Shown: positions 16,269 through 25,748, numbered from the stretch's first letter. The stretch: 64,000 nt of DNA from Anaerolineales bacterium UBA6055 (GCA_002428985.1 DIYL01000019.1:1-64000); one strand, 5' to 3'. Numbers and translations are program-made. The notes: generated by a model not told the origin, from the letters alone.

Positions 16269-17387
16269 TTATATGTTTTGTGGGTTCATTGACCCATATT
16301 CTCGTATCATATATGATCTAGCACATGCTTGACTACAAAAATATGCTCGAACAAACGGTATATTAACTACTTGACTGAGTGTTACCTCTTTACCGCACTC
16401 TTGGCATTTTAGTGTGAAGTCTTGATTAGCCGTTTTGTTTTTCGCTCGATATTCTTCAGGGGGGGCTGGTAGATTATTTATCATGAGAATGTCGATAGCT
16501 GCAACATCCAATTTGTGGTCATTATTTTGTTTGACAAAATTGATTAATGATTGGTCTAAGGCGTTGAGGGCATCATTTTTATAAGTGAGATGATCAAGGT
16601 TAACATTCATTGCTTTGAACATCTCTGTTCGTAAATAACGTGTTATTGTACCGTCCATGTAATGTTTTTCAAACCATGTGAAGGCTTGCATCCACGTATC
16701 AATGTTTGGACTATAACGATAGGCAAGTTGGGCGATTTTAATTTGGTGGTTAATATTGTCTGTTTGATTGATGTACTTGAATGCAGATTGAGCTACGTGT
16801 CCCGCTTGATCTAAGTGATTGTCGAGTCGCGCAAAAGCGTTGACATGAGTTAGGTTTGCAACGGTAATATTGTATTGATTCACATCATCCAAAGCATTCA
16901 TCCATGCTTTAATGTGTTGTAAGGCGGGAATCATAATTACTGATTGTAATGCTATTGGCGATTTATTTATATTCCGGACTAAACGTGCTGTTCTGTCATC
17001 AAGTTTATCAACAATCTCATCGAGAGCGGATCGTACCCAATCCGTGTAAAGATAGTCTGCTTGTCTGATCATCTTATTACGAAAATCGTTAGTTGTTTGA
17101 CTGAGAATGAGGTTCTGGAATTCTGTTTTTGCCTCTTTGCCATAGAGTGCTAACCCCATTGCCCCTCCAATTGCAATCTGTAAGGCAGAAAGGGTGGCGG
17201 TGTTGCCATCAATTTGCACATTGAGGAGATCATTGGGATGAGTGTTTGCAAAACGAACAATAGTTTGAATTGTATCTGCTCCCCCTGTCTTGATAGCCTG
17301 TTCTGCGGCAGTGAAGACCTCACCATCTTTTGGCATGTTCATCGATTCGATACCAAGCCGTGCGATATGGTTTTCTATAATATTCAT
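16269..17387 (-). CDS. Unknown protein with C-terminal zinc ribbon
   Basis: This 372-residue protein has no signal peptide or membrane segment. The body is predicted mainly helical and matches no family I recognise. The last 50 residues form a likely zinc-binding knuckle pair: CQEC, then, 23 residues later, CSQAC, in a context like small treble-clef or TRASH-type fingers (YFCSQACARSY). A very good ribosome site (AGGAGG) stands six bases before the ATG. It is a single gene on the minus strand, converging on the sigma operon with orphan IS ends between them. Upstream is a palindromic repeat element that may carry its promoter. Expression seems real from the ribosome site; the function is unknown. 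Confidence 0.6.
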   Translation of the reverse strand: MNIIENHIARLGIESMNMPKDGEVFTAAEQAIKTGGADTIQTIVRFANTHPNDLLNVQIDGNTATLSALQIAIGGAMGLALYGKEAKTEFQNLILSQTTNDFRNKMIRQADYLYTDWVRSALDEIVDKLDDRTARLVRNINKSPIALQSVIMIPALQHIKAWMNALDDVNQYNITVANLTHVNAFARLDNHLDQAGHVAQSAFKYINQTDNINHQIKIAQLAYRYSPNIDTWMQAFTWFEKHYMDGTITRYLRTEMFKAMNVNLDHLTYKNDALNALDQSLINFVKQNNDHKLDVAAIDILMINNLPAPPEEYRAKNKTANQDFTLKCQECGKEVTLSQVVNIPFVRAYFCSQACARSYMIREYGSMNPQNI

Positions 17388-17412
17388 ATTTTCCTCCTAT
17401 AAATAATTATAT

Positions 17413-17694
17413 GGTCAAATCAGCGAAAAGCATCGGTAGCGTGCTTCATGAAATGCGCCTTCTCTGAAGCAAACTATTGTTTTTAGCAACAATTGGGGTA
17501 ATTTTAGACCACGTATCTCAATCAGAGTGCTTCACGAAATGATAAATGCTCTTATATACAGAATATATTCTAACAATGATGATAAATCACTGAGATTTCA
17601 CACTGAACAAGCTATATTTTCAAAGTGCTTCACAGTAGTTTGAAAATTGGAAAGACACTACCGATGCTTTTCGCCCAGATAATATCATTTGACC
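17413..17694. repeat. MITE-like element with long terminal inverted repeats
   Basis: Left arm: GGTCAAAT, two bases, then GCGAAAAGCATCGGTAG (17413-17439). Right arm: CTACCGATGCTTTTCGC, 12 bases, then ATTTGACC (17658-17694). The 25 matching bases are perfect. The 218 bases between hold three direct copies of GTGCTTCA (17441, 17527, 17625), the first two extended to GTGCTTCAyGAAATG. No convincing gene lies inside. The rest of the 594-base gap (17695-17981) shows nothing recognisable. Confidence 0.55.
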
Positions 17695-17981
17695 AAAGTG
17701 AAAAATCAAGTCTGCTGAGTTTAACTGAGAGCGAATTTTAGTGATTAAATTCTTTATAGATAAACCTGTTCCAAGCCCGTATAATATGAGGATTGGAACG
17801 GAGAACCGACATAAAGAAAACACTCAACATCATCGCATATTGAACACACCATAGCAATTACACCGGGAACCAGGGAATAGTCAGAATAAGTGCAAAAAGT
17901 ACCTATGTTTCCTAGTGTCAGGATAAAATCGATTTTAACTTCCCTGTATTTCCCTTTCCAAGGTAGATGGTACTGTTACAC

Positions 17982-18989
17982 TTACTCGCCTGTAACACCC
18001 CATAAACGCGCATTTTCATCAAACCCACTAATAAATACTTGCATACCATCTGGGCTAAGTGCTAAATCACCGATGGCATTAGGTGGCAAGTTAATCTCGC
18101 GTAAAGCTTCACCGCTTATCACGTCGAAGATAGTAATGCTTCGGCTATTTCCAATAAGTACCTGTGTTGCATCTCCATTAAATGTGATGACTGAATAGGT
18201 GGATATCGCAAATGTTTGCAACAGCTCACCCGTTTCCAAATCCCAAAGATGAGCAGCGTTGTGCCTAGGGCCTTTAGGGCGTGTTATCGCTAAGCTTAGA
18301 TTATTGCTAAATGCTGCCTCAAAGAATTCATGGTCAGCAGTTTCAACTGTGTCAATTACAAGTAATTCCTCGCCTGTTTCAACATCCCACTGACGTATGG
18401 TGTAATCTCGGCTTGAACTTGTCCATACCTGTGTACCATCTTCCGTAAATGCTATTGCCGATAAAACAGGTTGAGTTTCTAACGTTTTCACTTGCTCACC
18501 GGTCATGATATCTATAAAGACAATCTCATTATTTAATGCAATGGCAACTTGGGTGCCATCTGGTGTCAAAACAGCAGGTTTCCTTCGCGCAGAAATTCTG
18601 GATTCGAGCTCAATGTCACCGGTTTCAACATCCCATACAAGTATCCCATTATCTACAGTGGCGACAACTTGTGATCCATCTGGCACAAATGCGATATAGT
18701 TGAAGAAACCACGTGGCATACTTCCTAACTCTGTTGGTTCTGCGAGAACACGCACTTCTTCACTAGCTTCTACATCCCACAGTATAATACTGTCAGCTGA
18801 CCCCATAGTTGCTAGTGTGCCATCAGCGCTTAATGCTACAAGACGGGAACTGTCACTCGTTTCGGCTGTGTAGATCTCTTCCAACATCGTAAAATCAGCA
18901 TCTTGTGCTTGTACTGCTGCTATTGCAAGTGTGCATACTAGACTCAGAATGAATAGTCTACATAACCCTGTACTTATACGTTGTGTCAT
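17982..18989 (-). CDS. Exported WD40-type beta-propeller protein
   Basis: This 335-residue protein has a signal peptide (1-28, ending VQA, then QDADF). The rest consists of WD40-like blades with recurring tetrads such as SIILWDVEASEEV, GILVWDVETGDIE, IRQWDVETGEELL and AHLWDLETGELLQ. Each is preceded by SPDG/TPDG-type turns, at least six in all. Propellers of this kind are protein-interaction scaffolds. Being exported, it acts at the cell surface or outside. It has no operon partner. It resembles, in miniature, the giant propeller protein at 34.7 kb. The specific role is unknown. Confidence 0.8.
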   Translation of the reverse strand: MTQRISTGLCRLFILSLVCTLAIAAVQAQDADFTMLEEIYTAETSDSSRLVALSADGTLATMGSADSIILWDVEASEEVRVLAEPTELGSMPRGFFNYIAFVPDGSQVVATVDNGILVWDVETGDIELESRISARRKPAVLTPDGTQVAIALNNEIVFIDIMTGEQVKTLETQPVLSAIAFTEDGTQVWTSSSRDYTIRQWDVETGEELLVIDTVETADHEFFEAAFSNNLSLAITRPKGPRHNAAHLWDLETGELLQTFAISTYSVITFNGDATQVLIGNSRSITIFDVISGEALREINLPPNAIGDLALSPDGMQVFISGFDENARLWGVTGE

Positions 18990-19177
18990 AACAATACCCT
19001 ACTAATTTTAGTTACCATCTAAATTTCATTTTATGTGAAACAGTTTTGTATACAGTGGATGGAAATAAAAAAGATATAAAACTTGGTGGAATTATTGTGT
19101 AGCCTATATTAGGTCGCTCCGATAATTATCACCTTATGTCGGTTTTCTGGTCCAATCCTTCCAGCATGCCAAACTTT

Positions 19178-19587
19178 GGCATTGTCAAGTTATGGCGAGA
19201 TGGATTTAAATAGACGAAGTAAACCGAGCACCATACCTTCACTATCAACCGCTCGCCACAAATAATAACGATGCCCATTGATCGTTACAAACACCTCATC
19301 TGGATGCCATTTATCAGTCGGTTTCTGACGGTGTTTCCGCAGTTGGTATGCAAAGTGCAATCCGAACTTATAACATCAAGTACGAATTGCGTCATGACTC
19401 ACTCTAATGCCGTGTTGGTTCAACAAGAGTTCGACATCTCGAAAACTGAGTGGAAATGTGAAGTATAACCAAACCGCATATTGAATGATTTCTGATGGAT
19501 AAGGGTGATTCTTGAAGAGATGCGTTGACTTTTTCGTCTGCAGATCATGCCATAATATTGACTAACTGTCTATAACTTGACAATGCT
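19178..19587 (-). mobile_element. IS6 type-A remnant with internal deletion
   Basis: Both ends are present (GGCATTGTCAAGTTAT at 19178-19193; ATAACTTGACAATGCT ending 19587), but the element is 410 bp instead of 809. The minus strand still encodes the N-terminal half of the transposase (HLFKNHPYPSEIIQYAVWLY ... DEVFVTINGHRYYLWRAVDS). A TGA stands in place of the Trp codon of the RxWC stretch, and the frame ends abruptly after GMVLG where about 400 bp were lost. It is non-functional, though it could be moved in trans. Confidence 0.8.
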
Positions 19588-19745
19588 CATTGTCTATCCA
19601 TACGACACGGAAAATTCAAGCTAACCCTTAATCTACAGCAAGGCAAAATGCACCAAAAATGTCATTCTCTGCGATTTGATACGCCACAATGTGCAATGTA
19701 AAATAAAACTAAATCGTCCGCATTTAGTGAAAGTCGTTGGATTTG

Positions 19746-21065
19746 ATGATACGTATTAAAACTGCTCTGATATGCCTGTTGATATTTTTGCTAGTGCCTG
19801 TGATGCACGCTCAAGATGCGTCGGATTGCGTCGTTGATTTACCATCGCGTCTTATTCCTGCTGCTAATGCAACTATCATCGCACCAGATGGTCTTGCATT
19901 GTATGCACAACCGTTTCAAGAAAGTGTGACCGTCGCAGACCTTGAAAGAGACACAACTTTCAAGGTGTGGTTTGGCTCTGTATGCATAGATAACGCACTT
20001 TGGTGGTTGGCAATCGTTGATGGCACAATGGGGTGGTTGACTGAAAGCGTTGGTGAAAATGACGCATACTTAATCGAACCGAATGGTGAGTTCGAACCCG
20101 ATTTACCCATCCGCCCACGCGCTGGTGATAACCCTTTGTTGGTAGATGAACAAGGATTGCAATTTAGTTTATCAGCCAATATCGCAAGAACGGCTGATGT
20201 GAGATGGGTCGCCGCCAATGAGAGCGAATTAAATCCCGGTAATTTTGCGTACCCTGCACACCGTGAAGTCACATTTGAGGGCTATATAGGCAGTGAGCAA
20301 GAATTTTGGTTGTATATCCGCGTGCATCCAGCAGACGAGTGGGAGCAATATACTGAGCTATCGTTGGATGACTTGCGCGCCATGTTGGATGAACGTACAG
20401 ACTCACCATTGCTCATAGGGTTGCCACTTTTTGGCGCGGGGCGTGCATTTGAAGTCAGAAGCAAATATATCGATTTTCAGAATGGGTCAGGGGTACGTTC
20501 ACTAGTGCAATATTCGCAATCCGGCGCGCCGCCTGTCGATGGAAATTTGATCTATCTATTTTCTGGAATGACGGACGATCAAACCTATGTTTTACATATT
20601 GCTTTTGCGCTTGACTCTGCACTTTTGCCAGACAGTGATACGATGATGCAACAATTTGATTTTGATGCTTTTGGAGATTATGGACTTGAATCATTTAGCC
20701 CAAGTATGATCTCGCTTTTATCAACCGCACCTGATGAAACATTCCGTCCACGCCTCAGCGATTTAGACATACTTATTGAATCACTCATGGTGGATGATTT
20801 TGAGCTTTGTGGGGCTGTGCCATCGGTGCTTAAAGTGGGTGATACCGTGCGCCAAGTACTCGATAATTCGCCATTACGGGTACGCGATGCTGCCAACGGG
20901 CAAACCATCGAGAGCTTTCTTCCGAGCGAGGAAGCAGTCGTGATTGATGGACCGATATGTATTGATGGTGTGGTCTGGTGGCAGGTGATACGCCTAGATC
21001 ATTGGGCGGGTTGGGTTGCTGAATTACAAGACGATGCCTACTATCTCGAGCGAGTTGATAATTAA
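19746..21065 (+). CDS. Exported protein with two SH3b-like domains
   Basis: The ATG at 19746 gives 439 residues; a TTG nine bases earlier is less likely. The signal peptide is MIRIKTALICLLIFLLVPVM, with cleavage after HAQ. An SH3-like domain (about 45-110, WWLAIVDGTMGWLTES) is followed by a unique central domain. A clear bacterial SH3 domain closes the protein (about 365-435, VLDNSPLRVRDAANG...WWQVIRLDHWAGWVAE). Such domains bind cell-wall peptides or proteins. Paired Cys residues in both SH3 units (CVV/SVCIDN and ELCGAV/ICIDG) suggest disulfides. It stands alone, preceded by IS debris and followed by a long inverted repeat. Confidence 0.75.
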   Translation: MIRIKTALICLLIFLLVPVMHAQDASDCVVDLPSRLIPAANATIIAPDGLALYAQPFQESVTVADLERDTTFKVWFGSVCIDNALWWLAIVDGTMGWLTESVGENDAYLIEPNGEFEPDLPIRPRAGDNPLLVDEQGLQFSLSANIARTADVRWVAANESELNPGNFAYPAHREVTFEGYIGSEQEFWLYIRVHPADEWEQYTELSLDDLRAMLDERTDSPLLIGLPLFGAGRAFEVRSKYIDFQNGSGVRSLVQYSQSGAPPVDGNLIYLFSGMTDDQTYVLHIAFALDSALLPDSDTMMQQFDFDAFGDYGLESFSPSMISLLSTAPDETFRPRLSDLDILIESLMVDDFELCGAVPSVLKVGDTVRQVLDNSPLRVRDAANGQTIESFLPSEEAVVIDGPICIDGVVWWQVIRLDHWAGWVAELQDDAYYLERVDN

Positions 21066-21086
21066 CAACTACAATTCAAATAACAG

Positions 21087-21159
21087 GCGTTTTTGGCACA
21101 AAAACAGATTTTTCGGGTAGCCGCCAATGTAAAGCTCTATCCAAATGTACCAAAAACGC
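21087..21159. repeat. Inverted repeat after the SH3 gene, in a gene-poor gap
   Basis: GCGTTTTTGGCACA (21087-21100) and TGTACCAAAAACGC (21146-21159) pair at 13 of 14 positions around 45 bases. The remainder of the gap to 21698 contains no intact gene. Around 21390-21536 a plus-strand frame with coding-like triplets (EHLCDNPSIQDATSLIGGGQ, then a TAG, then SRNEVYQSVNAIHDIL) may be the remnant of a lost gene that I cannot identify. Confidence 0.4.
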
Positions 21160-21698
21160 TTGAAATCGACCTTGATTGCTAGCTGGAGTTGCTCGTGTAT
21201 CCTCACTAGAATAGAATTACTATACAAAATTCAGTGAGATCAAGCATGAACGATTCTTATCCGAACCATCCCACCTCACTTTGAGACTATATACTTAGGC
21301 AGCACTCCTTACATAAAGTGGATTCTATAAGTATTGAAGGTGCTACATCTAAATGGGTGGGGCGATAGTCAGGTTGTGGGAATGCCTATGAACATCTATG
21401 TGATAATCCTTCTATTCAGGATGCGACTTCACTTATCGGCGGAGGTCAACAGCGTATAGTGCGTTAGAGTCGTAATGAAGTCTATCAATCAGTGAATGCG
21501 ATTCACGATATTCTGATTTGTGATGTAAAGAATTAAAAGTCCACAGTGTCATAAAAAATCTGCAAAAAATTTAACCCTTAGACTAAGCCATGTGTTGCTA
21601 TCATTGCGATTGTTCGTTTTAGCCACATGCAAGCGCATTGCGCCACATGTCACCATGTTTATACTGAAAACATCGTAGGGAATGTTTGAGGTAAAGAT

Positions 21699-22673
21699 AT
21701 GAGCAACTTTTTTGCACAAGTACTTGCGAACCCTAGTGCAGCGATGAAAGCATTGAAGGATCAACCCGATCGTGGGCTAGTGATACTATTAGAAGCCTTA
21801 CAACACAATGATCCTAATGTGCGGCTCAACACCATCAGAAATATGTTTTTTGCATTCATTTGGCAAAAAGGTAATAGGCTTCGTCCGATCTTAGAAAAAC
21901 TTGTTGCGATACTGCATGATGATGCCAATGCTAATGTTCATCTGCACGTAATTGAGCTGCTACAACGCTATGATGGCGACAAATCTGATCGTGATGTTAT
22001 ATTTCCGGCTGTTAGCGTTGCACTCGCACACCCCGAAAAATCCGTGCGGTCAGCAGGGCTTAGACTATTTCAGCGTTTTGACCGGGACACTTTACTCCCG
22101 GACATTGATCGTGTGATCGCTGACGAAACCAATCAAGACACACGCTATCGTGCGCTAGTCATCCGTGCTTACACAGATAAGCAATACACGCATGATGATC
22201 TTGTCGAAGCCATTCTCAATGTCTGCTTACAAAATGACTATTATTGGAAAGACATGGGCTATCGTTGTTTTAGGTCCCTGACCAAAGAAACACACGGCGA
22301 CGCACTCCAACATGCTTTGCAACACATGAACCTTGACTCACAATTGGGGCAAAGCTTGAAGAATAGCATCGAGAAAGTCGTTGGACCCGCAGAACAATTC
22401 ACACCGGATGCCACAGTGTTCAAATTAGCTAACATTGATGTTCAGGACTATACCGATCTTGATGGCAATTGGCAGAAAGTGGAACGCGCCCTCAGCACTG
22501 GCGAGGCAAGCTTCTACACAATTGGTCACTCGCTATATCTCCAAGGTCGGCGACAAAAACTGGAGGACTTGTACAAGACCGTCTTGTCCTTGGCAGAATC
22601 CGACCAAATTCGAGCACAATTCGCCAGTGATTACGAACGCGTTCAGAATGTTATCAGGCGTATGGAAAGTTGA
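21699..22673 (+). CDS. HEAT/armadillo-repeat-like protein
   Basis: This 324-residue soluble protein is built of paired helices with HEAT-like spacing: LLEALQHNDPNVRLNTIRNM, VAILHDDANANVHLHVIELL, SVALAHPEKSVRSAGLRLFQ and RVIADETNQDTRYRALVIRA. The last 100 residues are more divergent. No catalytic motif was seen. HEAT proteins usually scaffold other proteins or act in phycobilin-lyase-like or DNA-glycosylase-like folds; nothing supports one of these here. It has its own start and no operon partner, and an IS481 remnant begins 16 bases downstream. The repeat class is fairly clear, the role unknown. Confidence 0.65.
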   Translation: MSNFFAQVLANPSAAMKALKDQPDRGLVILLEALQHNDPNVRLNTIRNMFFAFIWQKGNRLRPILEKLVAILHDDANANVHLHVIELLQRYDGDKSDRDVIFPAVSVALAHPEKSVRSAGLRLFQRFDRDTLLPDIDRVIADETNQDTRYRALVIRAYTDKQYTHDDLVEAILNVCLQNDYYWKDMGYRCFRSLTKETHGDALQHALQHMNLDSQLGQSLKNSIEKVVGPAEQFTPDATVFKLANIDVQDYTDLDGNWQKVERALSTGEASFYTIGHSLYLQGRRQKLEDLYKTVLSLAESDQIRAQFASDYERVQNVIRRMES

Positions 22674-22688
22674 TTATTCAACCATTCC

Positions 22689-22822
22689 TGTCAAGTTAGG
22701 TGTTTAGTCCCAGAGTATAGTGGTACAGTTTCCAAAAGCCAAAAGGATGTCCTATGGGACAAGTACTTCACGGAAGCGCCACAACGACTGAGGCAATCCG
22801 TCGAGCAATCCAAAATAGTCAG
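22689..22822 (+). mobile_element. IS481-family left-end remnant
   Basis: The sequence starts TGTCAAGTTAGG, and at 22754 an ATG opens MGQVLHGSATTTEAIRRAIQ, the well-known N-terminus of IS481-type transposases. After 23 residues the homology stops and type-A IS6 sequence continues in frame. Only the first 134 bases of the IS481 remain. Confidence 0.7.
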
Positions 22823-23023
22823 TTGAAACGCCGTCGGAAACCGACTGATAAATGGCACCTCGATGAGGTATTTGTTGTGATTAACGGGAATCGCTACTAT
22901 TTATGGCTAGCAGTTGGCAGTGAGGGAATGGTTCTCGATATTCTAATGCAGACACGACGCAATGCCAAAGCAGCTAAGCGTTTTTTCAAGCATGCGCTTC
23001 ACACCACGTCTGCTCGCCCATAG
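22754..23023 (+). pseudogene. Chimeric IS481/IS6 transposase fragment
   Basis: The first 23 residues come from an IS481 transposase. From about residue 24 the frame continues as the middle of the type-A IS6 transposase (RRKPTDKWHLDEVFVVINGN ... QTRRNAKAAKRFFKHALHTT). It ends at a TAG (23021-23023) where the other copy has CAG. The IS6 homology runs on past this stop (VIVTDGLRSYNIISR) to about 23072, where the CobW gene takes over. It is a fused scar with no complete catalytic triad. Confidence 0.7.
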
Positions 23024-23041
23024 GTCATTGTCACTGATGGT

Positions 23042-24178
23042 TTGCGTAGCTACAATATCATTTCACGCCAAATTGTACCTATACCTTTAACCATCATCGC
23101 AGGTTTTCTTGGGGCAGGGAAAACCACGCTACTCAATCGTATTCTTCATGCTGATCATGGTTTGCGTGTTGCGGTGCTGGTCAATGATTTTGGTGCGATC
23201 AACATTGATGCACAGTTGATTGTGGGCGTGGAGGGCGAAACCGTAAATCTCTCTAACGGCTGTATCTGCTGCACCATCCGTGATGATCTCGTTAAAGCGG
23301 TGTTCGATCTGCTTCAACGTCCTGAACCACCGCAATACATCATTGTTGAGACCAGTGGCGTGTCTGATCCTATGGAAGTGGCGTTGGGGTTTCGCACGAT
23401 GCGGGCAATACAAATCGACAGCATCCTAACGTTGCTAGATGCTGAACAAATCTTGTTGTTGGATCATCGCTACGCAGATTTGGCGATGAATCAAGTTTGT
23501 ATGGCAGATATAGTTATCGTGAACAAGGTTGATCTGGTAGATGATGTGCAGCTTCGGAAAGTGCGTGAGTATGTCCGTGGTATTACCCCTGACTCGCACG
23601 TTATCGAAACCACACATGCAGATGTACCATTGGAACTGTTGCTTAATGTCGGGGCGTTCGATCTGGAACGGCTTGCCAGTCGCCCTTCAAACGTACATTT
23701 CTTTGAGGAAGGAGGGCATCACAATCACAGCCATGACGATTACCACCATCATGAACAGACCGACCATACGCTCGTCTTTGATACCTGGAGCTGGCGTAGT
23801 GACCAACTCGTATCCCACCGTGCTCTGCGGCGTATGGTTATGGCTCTGCCTGAAAGCATCTACCGCGCTAAGGGAATCTTTTTTCTCGTTGAGCAACCAG
23901 ATCGTAAAGGGATTCTGCAAGTGGTTGGCAAGCGTGTCAGCCTGACCCTGCTGGGTGAGTATTGGGGAGAAGAAATGCCCTACTCTCAAATGGTGGTCAT
24001 CGGGTTTGCTGGTGGCGTGGATGCTGATGACCTGAACCAGCATATTGAGGCATGTCTTGCAGTTAATGCCCCGGAGTCCGAACGGGATTACATTACCAAC
24101 AGAGCAATTGCCTGGCTGCGCAATCACTTGCCAAACTTAGACGAAGTGTCACAAAGGAGCGATACCGAGAATGAATAA
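23042..24178 (+). CDS. COG0523 (CobW/ZNG1-type) GTPase, metal chaperone, copy 1
   Basis: This G3E-family GTPase of up to 378 residues has Walker A GFLGAGKTTLLN (about 22-33), the metal-binding CxCC within SNGCICCTIRDD, ETSGVSDP as switch region and NKVDL as base-specificity motif. A His-rich loop (about 223-242, HHNHSHDDYHHHEQTDH) and a CobW C-terminal domain follow. The family delivers zinc, cobalt or other metals with GTP hydrolysis. The only in-frame start is a TTG at 23042, and its first 10 residues (MRSYNIISRQ) derive from IS6 transposase sequence. The native start was therefore replaced by the insertion. It overlaps copy 2 by eight bases. Confidence 0.88.
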   Translation: MRSYNIISRQIVPIPLTIIAGFLGAGKTTLLNRILHADHGLRVAVLVNDFGAINIDAQLIVGVEGETVNLSNGCICCTIRDDLVKAVFDLLQRPEPPQYIIVETSGVSDPMEVALGFRTMRAIQIDSILTLLDAEQILLLDHRYADLAMNQVCMADIVIVNKVDLVDDVQLRKVREYVRGITPDSHVIETTHADVPLELLLNVGAFDLERLASRPSNVHFFEEGGHHNHSHDDYHHHEQTDHTLVFDTWSWRSDQLVSHRALRRMVMALPESIYRAKGIFFLVEQPDRKGILQVVGKRVSLTLLGEYWGEEMPYSQMVVIGFAGGVDADDLNQHIEACLAVNAPESERDYITNRAIAWLRNHLPNLDEVSQRSDTENE

Positions 24179-25280
24179 ACATCACTTTCCTGTGCCGGTG
24201 ACTATCATCAGTGGCTTCCTGGGAGCGGGCAAAACGACCCTGCTCAACGACATCTTGCACGGTGAACATGGCTCAAAAATCGCTGTATTGGTCAACGATT
24301 TTGGCTCAATTAACATTGATGCTCAGTTGGTTGTTGGCGTAGAGGGTGAAACTGTCAATCTGTCCAATGGTTGCATCTGTTGCACGATTCGCGACGATCT
24401 ACTAAGCGAAACCGTTAGACTATTGCAACGTGATGATCCGCCAGATTACATCATCGTCGAGACTAGTGGTGTATCCGACCCTCTTGCGGTTGCCAATACA
24501 TTTCTGATGCCGGTGGTCAAGCCATTGGTGCAGCTAGACAGCATTCTGGTTGTAGTGGATGCCGATCATATCTTTACATTAGACAAAGAAAACTTCAGGC
24601 TGGCATTGGACCAGATCGCCGTTGCTGATATTGTGATCCTTAATAAAGTCGATCTAGTCACGACAGATGAATTGGAAACCATCAAAACCGAACTGGTTCG
24701 GCGCATAGTGCCGAAAGCATGCATTCTGGAAGTCACGTACGGACAGGTGCCCCTGGAACTGGTGCTGGGCGTGGGGCAGTATGCGCCGGAACGACTACAT
24801 CAGCGTACCGAGCGCGATGTGCATGTACATGGTGTTGATGAAAATCATGATCATGAACATCAAGAACACTATAACGGGCATGGTCACCATCATCATGAAC
24901 ATACTGACCATACTCTTGTGTTTAGCACATGGAGTTGGGCAACGGACAAACCACTGTCGCTACTATCGCTACGTGGGGTATTTGAGGAACTTCCCAACTC
25001 CATCTACCGCGCTAAAGGTGTGATCCATTTGCATGCCATGCCGGATCATATGATCATCCTACAAATGGTGGGTAAGCGTACTAGCATAACGGTGGCAGGC
25101 GAATGGGGGGATATAACGCCGCGCACGCAGATCGTAATGATTGCCTCTCATAATGGTATTGATCCTAAAACGTTGACTGCTCAGCTGGTCGCGTGTATGG
25201 TTGTGGATGAGCCTGCCGGTAACAGCCAGCCTATAAAGGCCAAAACCGAGTGGACAAGAGCAGATACTTCCGATCAATAG
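24171..25280 (+). CDS. COG0523 (CobW/ZNG1-type) GTPase, metal chaperone, copy 2
   Basis: This is a tandem paralogue of the preceding gene, 369 residues, with a normal N-terminus (MNKHHFPVPVTIISGFLGAG). It has Walker A GFLGAGKTTLLN (15-26), GCICCTIRDD, ETSGVSDP, NKVDL and a longer His loop (HDHEHQEHYNGHGHHHHEHT) near residues 222-245. The C-terminal CobW domain is complete. Two coupled copies with different His loops may serve different metals or form a pair. The neighbouring AraC-regulated transporter suggests a metal-homeostasis locus, though no regulatory site is left upstream because IS debris replaced it. Confidence 0.9.
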   Translation: MNKHHFPVPVTIISGFLGAGKTTLLNDILHGEHGSKIAVLVNDFGSINIDAQLVVGVEGETVNLSNGCICCTIRDDLLSETVRLLQRDDPPDYIIVETSGVSDPLAVANTFLMPVVKPLVQLDSILVVVDADHIFTLDKENFRLALDQIAVADIVILNKVDLVTTDELETIKTELVRRIVPKACILEVTYGQVPLELVLGVGQYAPERLHQRTERDVHVHGVDENHDHEHQEHYNGHGHHHHEHTDHTLVFSTWSWATDKPLSLLSLRGVFEELPNSIYRAKGVIHLHAMPDHMIILQMVGKRTSITVAGEWGDITPRTQIVMIASHNGIDPKTLTAQLVACMVVDEPAGNSQPIKAKTEWTRADTSDQ

Positions 25281-25748
25281 TGTGAATCGTTCTGTTGTGC
25301 AGGGAATCATACGAACTCAAGCCACCTCCCTGAACTGTGAGAATATCTCTAGTGGCAGGTATAGAATCAACCAAAGCAATATAACAGATGTAAAGATCGC
25401 CATTAGCGTAACTGAAGTAACTTTCTTTGCAAATGCCTGGTATTCCTCCGATAAATTGGATGAATGCTAAGTACACCGCATCTAAGGTGATAGTGAGTAT
25501 TTAGAAGATCTTATTCAATAAGCTTCAGATTATACTGTACCCTAAATGCCATGGGGTATTAATCGAAATGAGTGTGAATTGACCCTGCGAACGTGGGTAC
25601 CAACCCTGCAAACCATCGAGGAATTCACGTGTGGGCGTTACTTTTCATATGGCGTAGCTCATTGGATGTATCAGATGTGGTCAAATCTTCCCATTCTTAA
25701 GAACCTTGTGCCGATGATGTATCTGGTTCAGTTCGGAGATGCAAAACT
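25281..25748. other. Gap without a supported gene
   Basis: Short open frames exist on both strands, but none has a ribosome site, a recognisable domain or a plausible length. No clear hairpin or promoter was found. It must contain the promoter of the AraC-type gene, which I could not place. Confidence 0.4.

Noticed and set aside
17620..17823. A 67-residue minus-strand frame between the zinc-ribbon and WD40 genes.
   Set aside because: It overlaps the right arm of the palindromic element, has no ribosome site and no recognisable domain.
25231..25476. An 81-residue minus-strand frame after the second CobW gene.
   Set aside because: It overlaps the CobW coding end, lacks a ribosome site and matches nothing known.
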